Shown here: positions 60,852 to 64,000 of the stretch, one piece after another | How positions within the stretch are numbered: position 1 is the stretch's first letter | Layout of the letters: every line of letters begins with the position of its first letter | From: Megascapheus bottae | Lineage: Eukaryota > Chordata > Mammalia > Rodentia > Geomyidae | Reading direction: 5' to 3' | DNA: 64,000 bases | Assembly (NCBI GenBank): GCA_024803745.1 | Contig: JANJXV010000039.1 | Coordinates: 9,392,001-9,456,000 of the forward strand | The notes under the pieces: model-generated | Seen by the model: the letters and a program-made list of their open reading frames with translations, nothing else | Databases searched by the model: none | Told to the model about the DNA's origin: nothing | Program-made: the position numbers and the translations under genes

Positions 60852-60982
60852 AACCAGGCACCATTAATTCATGTCTGTAATCTCAGCTACTCAGAAGGCT
60901 GAGACTCAGGGCTCAAGTGGTAGAACCAACTCTGAATGAAAAAGCCAAACATGAGTGCAAGGTTTTGAGTTCAAACCCTGGT
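60852..60982 (+). mobile_element. B1-Geo SINE, large internal deletion
   Basis: Head joins the right monomer after about 50 bases; CA repeat follows at 60984-61002. Confidence 0.6.
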
Positions 60983-61616
60983 ATACACACACACACACAC
61001 ACTACAATCGGTTAACTCATACTATGTATTTTTGCTTCAAGGTATCACCTCAGGATTCTTTAATATTTTACATCAGATGTTGAGTATTTAATGAGTAGTT
61101 ACAGTGATGAATCACTAACACACAAAACTTGATTTCCTTCTTGTGATTATAATTTGCCCTGTATACACATCTATCGGTCAGGGCCCCAAAGTGTGTGCGA
61201 TTATTTTCATGTAGGCTATCACAGATGATTAACCATTGTTTTGAAGGGCAAGAAAAAAATCTGATGGGGTACCATTAGATAATGAATTAGATTTTACAGT
61301 TTGTGTGCCACAATGTCCGTCCTTAAAATTAAATGAGGCCCTTCCCAAAATGAGAAACAAAAAAAGAAAAAAAGGCTACTTACGTTCTTTAGGACATGAA
61401 TCAACACACTTTAAAACGTTTCATTTCTTCTGAAAATGTCAGTAATTGCCCTCATTTCCTCTGCTTAAAGGGACTTATTAAGAGTTGTTTTTCCCATGGC
61501 AACTTAAAATGAAAAAGTTGAAGTTGACAATAAAATGAGAATGGGAACTGTTGTCTTTGATGAAATCAAGTGACTGTTCCACACGGAATGGTAGACGCAG
61601 TTTAAAGGCAAAGATG

Positions 61617-61855
61617 TAGCCAGGCGTCAGTGGCTTACGCCTGTAATCCAAGCTACTCGGGAGGCTGAGATCTGAGAGTCGTGGCTCAAAGCTAGTCCAC
61701 CAAGGAAAGTCCATGAGACTCTTGACTCTGATCTCCAATGAAACACACACACGCAAGCCAGAAGTAGAGCTGGGACTCCACTCGTACAGGGTCAGCCTTG
61801 AAAGAAAAAACTAAGGGGCAGTGTACAAGCTCTGAGTTTAACCCCAGATTGGTCT
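61617..61855 (+). mobile_element. B1-Geo SINE with CACG tail
   Basis: Full copy; tail passes into ACAC/GCAC repeats (61856-61892). Confidence 0.7.
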
Positions 61856-62311
61856 CTCACACACGCACGCATGCACGCACGCACGCACACAGAGCATAGA
61901 TGTACCCTGAAAATATTAAAGGTAAAACCTCATACAACCTGATGCCAGGCTGTGAGGCATTCACCCAGAAACTGGGTCATCCCCAGCTTAATTCTTCCAT
62001 GGTTTCGGGACCAGGCCTAGATGATGGTTTTGTAGATAAGATCTCTCAAAATACAGGAAAGCCTCGTTCTGCATCAGCCCACAGAGCAAGCCTAGCAAGA
62101 TGCCCCAGGCCCTTGGCATCACCTGTGTGAATCCTCTGCCAGAGCTTCAGCTCAGCCTGAAAGGGGAAGGAGAGCCCATGGGGGGAGCACCCCCCCATAG
62201 GAAATCAAGGACTTTATCTCATCCTTAGAGCTTCTGCGATGATTTAGGAAAATAAAGAAAACAGGAATATTTACTGCCTGGTTTGCTGAGACTCGGTCAA
62301 ACTTTAGTCCA

Positions 62312-62508
62312 CTTTTTTTTTTGCCAGTCTTGGGCCTTGAACTCAGAGCCTAGGCACTGTCCTTGGGCTTTCTCAAGGCTAAAGCTCTACCACTTGAGCC
62401 ACAGCACCATTTCTGGCTTTTTTCTATGTATGTGGTACCAAGGAATCGAACCCTGGGTCTTTGTGAATGCCAGGCAAGCACTCTACCCACTAGGCCAAAC
62501 TCCCAGCC
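62312..62508 (-). mobile_element. ID-Geo SINE
   Basis: Full-length antisense. TSD TAGTCCACTTTT / TGGTCCACTTTT. Confidence 0.8.
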
Positions 62509-62660
62509 TTTGGTCCACTTTTCTAAAAGCAGATTTCAAATTGTGATTCCATGATCATGCCAAAATGATTTTCATAAACTCTGTTTGTCAATGTGAAATT
62601 TATAAATTAGGATAATAAATAAAGAAAATAGACAGTAAATAAATAAAATAAATAGATAAT

Positions 62661-62886
62661 CTGGGCACCAGTGGCTCATTCCTGTCGTCCTAGCTATTCA
62701 GGAGGCTGAGATCTGAGGATCATGGTTCAAAGCCAGCTGGGACAGGAAAGTCTGAGACTCTTACCTCCAAGGAGCCACCAAAAAGCTGAAAATTGAGGTG
62801 TGTTCTAAGTCATAGAGCTCCAGCTTTGAGAGGAAAAAAGCTAAGAACAGCACGCAAGCCATGAGTTTAAGCTTCAGTATTGGTAG

Positions 62887-62888
<2 letters not shown>
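62661..62888 (+). mobile_element. B1-Geo SINE
   Basis: Full copy; tail passes into the CA repeat. Confidence 0.7.

Positions 62889-62928
<40 letters not shown>
62888..62928 (+). repeat. (CA)20 microsatellite at a SINE tail
   Basis: Uninterrupted. Confidence 0.95.
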
Positions 62929-62932
<4 letters not shown>

Positions 62933-63097
62933 CAAGACAAGTTGATCCTTTTGAAGAGATTAGTGTGGTTTAATCTCTGCAAGAGTGATTTACTTATCAC
63001 CCTGGGAGGTGATTAGCAAAGTTAGGTGCCTTCCATAATTTAACATGACCTGCACAGAAGTCTTTTACCACTCTACATACACCCTGTGGCATATTAT

Positions 63098-63232
63098 TTC
63101 TTCTTCCTCCTCGTCGTCTTCTTCTTCTTCTTCTTCTTCTTCTTCTTCTTCTTCTTCTTCTTCTTCGTCGTCTTCCTCCTCCTCCTCCTCCTCCTCCTCC
63201 TCCTCCTCCTCCTCCTCTTCTCGTTCTTCTTA
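63098..63232 (+). repeat. (CTT)n(CCT)n polypyrimidine tract
   Basis: About 130 bases of TTC then TCC units with a few CGT interruptions; the poly-Ser open frame here is an artefact of it. Confidence 0.9.
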
Positions 63233-63247
63233 TTATTAACTATCATT

Positions 63248-63478
63248 ATTGTCAGTCATAGGGCTTGAACTCAGGCCAGGGGTAGGTGCTGTCCCTGAGC
63301 TTTTCTCTTCAAGGCTAGCACTCTACCCACTTTGAGCCACAGCTCCACTTCCGGTTTTAAGGTGATTCATTGGAGATCAGAGTCTCACAACCTCTCCTAC
63401 CTGGGCTGGCTTTGAACCCTGATCCTCATGTCTCTGAGTAGCTAGAATGACAGGCATGAACCAAGGGCCACCTGGCCT
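63248..63478 (-). mobile_element. B1-Geo SINE
   Basis: Antisense full copy; the polypyrimidine tract lies at its 3' side. Confidence 0.7.
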
Positions 63479-64000
63479 CCTGTGGCATATTTATAAAGCA
63501 GTCTTCAACCATCCAAGCTGCCAGAACCATTCTCTAAAGAAACCTTTGTTGTTAGGGGTGTTGTTTCCTTTTACTAGATAAAGATTTCGCCCACTCTCAG
63601 CAGTCTCAGGTGTTTCGTGATAACAACAGCAAATACATGAAGACCTACTTATAGAACGAAGGTGCCCCAGTGAGGGGAGACAGAAGCCCCTGCCTGGCTG
63701 AGAAGACAAAGTAGGGTGGAAGTTCAGGCTGGGGATGGTGCACCCCTCAATTAGACTTTGAGCCACGCCCCAGCCTCTACGCTTGCTTTGGGCCTCATTT
63801 ACCACCACAGGCCTCTGGGTTCAAGACTACCTCCCAGGGAGACGTACAGCTTCCTGTGGGGATCTTCAGGGTGCAAGGAACGAAACAATGACTCAAAACA
63901 CATGTGCTGACTGAGAAGCTGAAACCAGCCACATGTGTGAACTCTTCCCGCGCTGTTTTCTGGAAAGCAGTGTGTGTGTTGGGAGGGGGAGGCAGGGAGC

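Larger units (their letters stand above)
56085..64000. other. Flank upstream of CEBPG, no gene recognised
   Basis: About 7.9 kb with roughly fifteen SINEs, several microsatellites and single-copy AT-rich DNA at 56650-57160, 58520-59000, 60985-61610 and 61905-62305. In human the next gene on this side is CEBPA, tens of kb away. None of the open frames resembles a known protein. Confidence 0.7.

Noticed and set aside
61900..62130. Plus-strand frame of 76 codons in single-copy DNA.
   Set aside because: No family match, no splice-site pattern and no promoter nearby.
63045..63268. Poly-Ser and poly-Leu/Phe frames.
   Set aside because: Translation of the TTC/TCC microsatellite.

Overview
The window is a piece of a mammalian nuclear genome, from a rodent. 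It has widely spaced exons with GT/AG splice sites, one CpG-island promoter, many retroposed SINEs and many simple repeats. The most common SINE joins an ID-like head derived from tRNA-Ala to a second tRNA-like monomer. This matches the IDL-Geo family described from Geomyoidea (kangaroo rats, pocket mice, gophers), so a castorimorph rodent is the best guess. That assignment rests on remembered repeat structure, not on a search.

Two protein genes can be read, placed tail to tail. PEPD (prolidase, Xaa-Pro dipeptidase) runs left to right and contributes its last six exons between 20785 and about 42722. They encode the carboxy-terminal 270 or so residues, including all five metal ligands of the dinuclear manganese site. 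I found no PEPD exon upstream of 20785, so the first 20.8 kb is read as intron. CEBPG, a C/EBP-family bZIP transcription factor, runs right to left. Its whole 150-residue coding sequence lies in one exon (48912 to 48460). A non-coding first exon probably ends at 55574, inside a CpG island that covers about 55.2-56.06 kb. The same order, PEPD and CEBPG convergent, is found in human 19q13.

Layout: 1-20784, PEPD intron rich in SINEs and microsatellites, with an old MLT1-like LTR near 1 kb; 20785-42722, PEPD exons, introns and 3'UTR; 42723-45050, short intergenic gap; 45050-49010, CEBPG terminal exon with a probable long 3'UTR; 49011-55573, CEBPG intron with a run of same-strand SINEs; 55574-56060, CpG-island promoter with two CCAAT boxes; 56100-64000, flank upstream of CEBPG, holding SINEs, microsatellites and some AT-rich single-copy DNA but no recognisable gene.

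SINE names used below. ID-Geo: ID-like head plus the shared right monomer. B1-Geo: 7SL/B1-like head plus the same right monomer. ID: head monomer alone. Composite: two B1-like units plus an ID-like unit. Boundaries of repeats are good to about 10-15 bases unless a target-site duplication (TSD) is given.

I see no new multi-gene system here. The points most worth a second look are the PEPD acceptor that appears to sit in SINE sequence (41869), the two-sided CEBPG promoter with a possible divergent first exon, a GGC repeat in the likely CEBPG 5'UTR, and a Gly-to-Cys change that also creates a tandem splice donor in PEPD.
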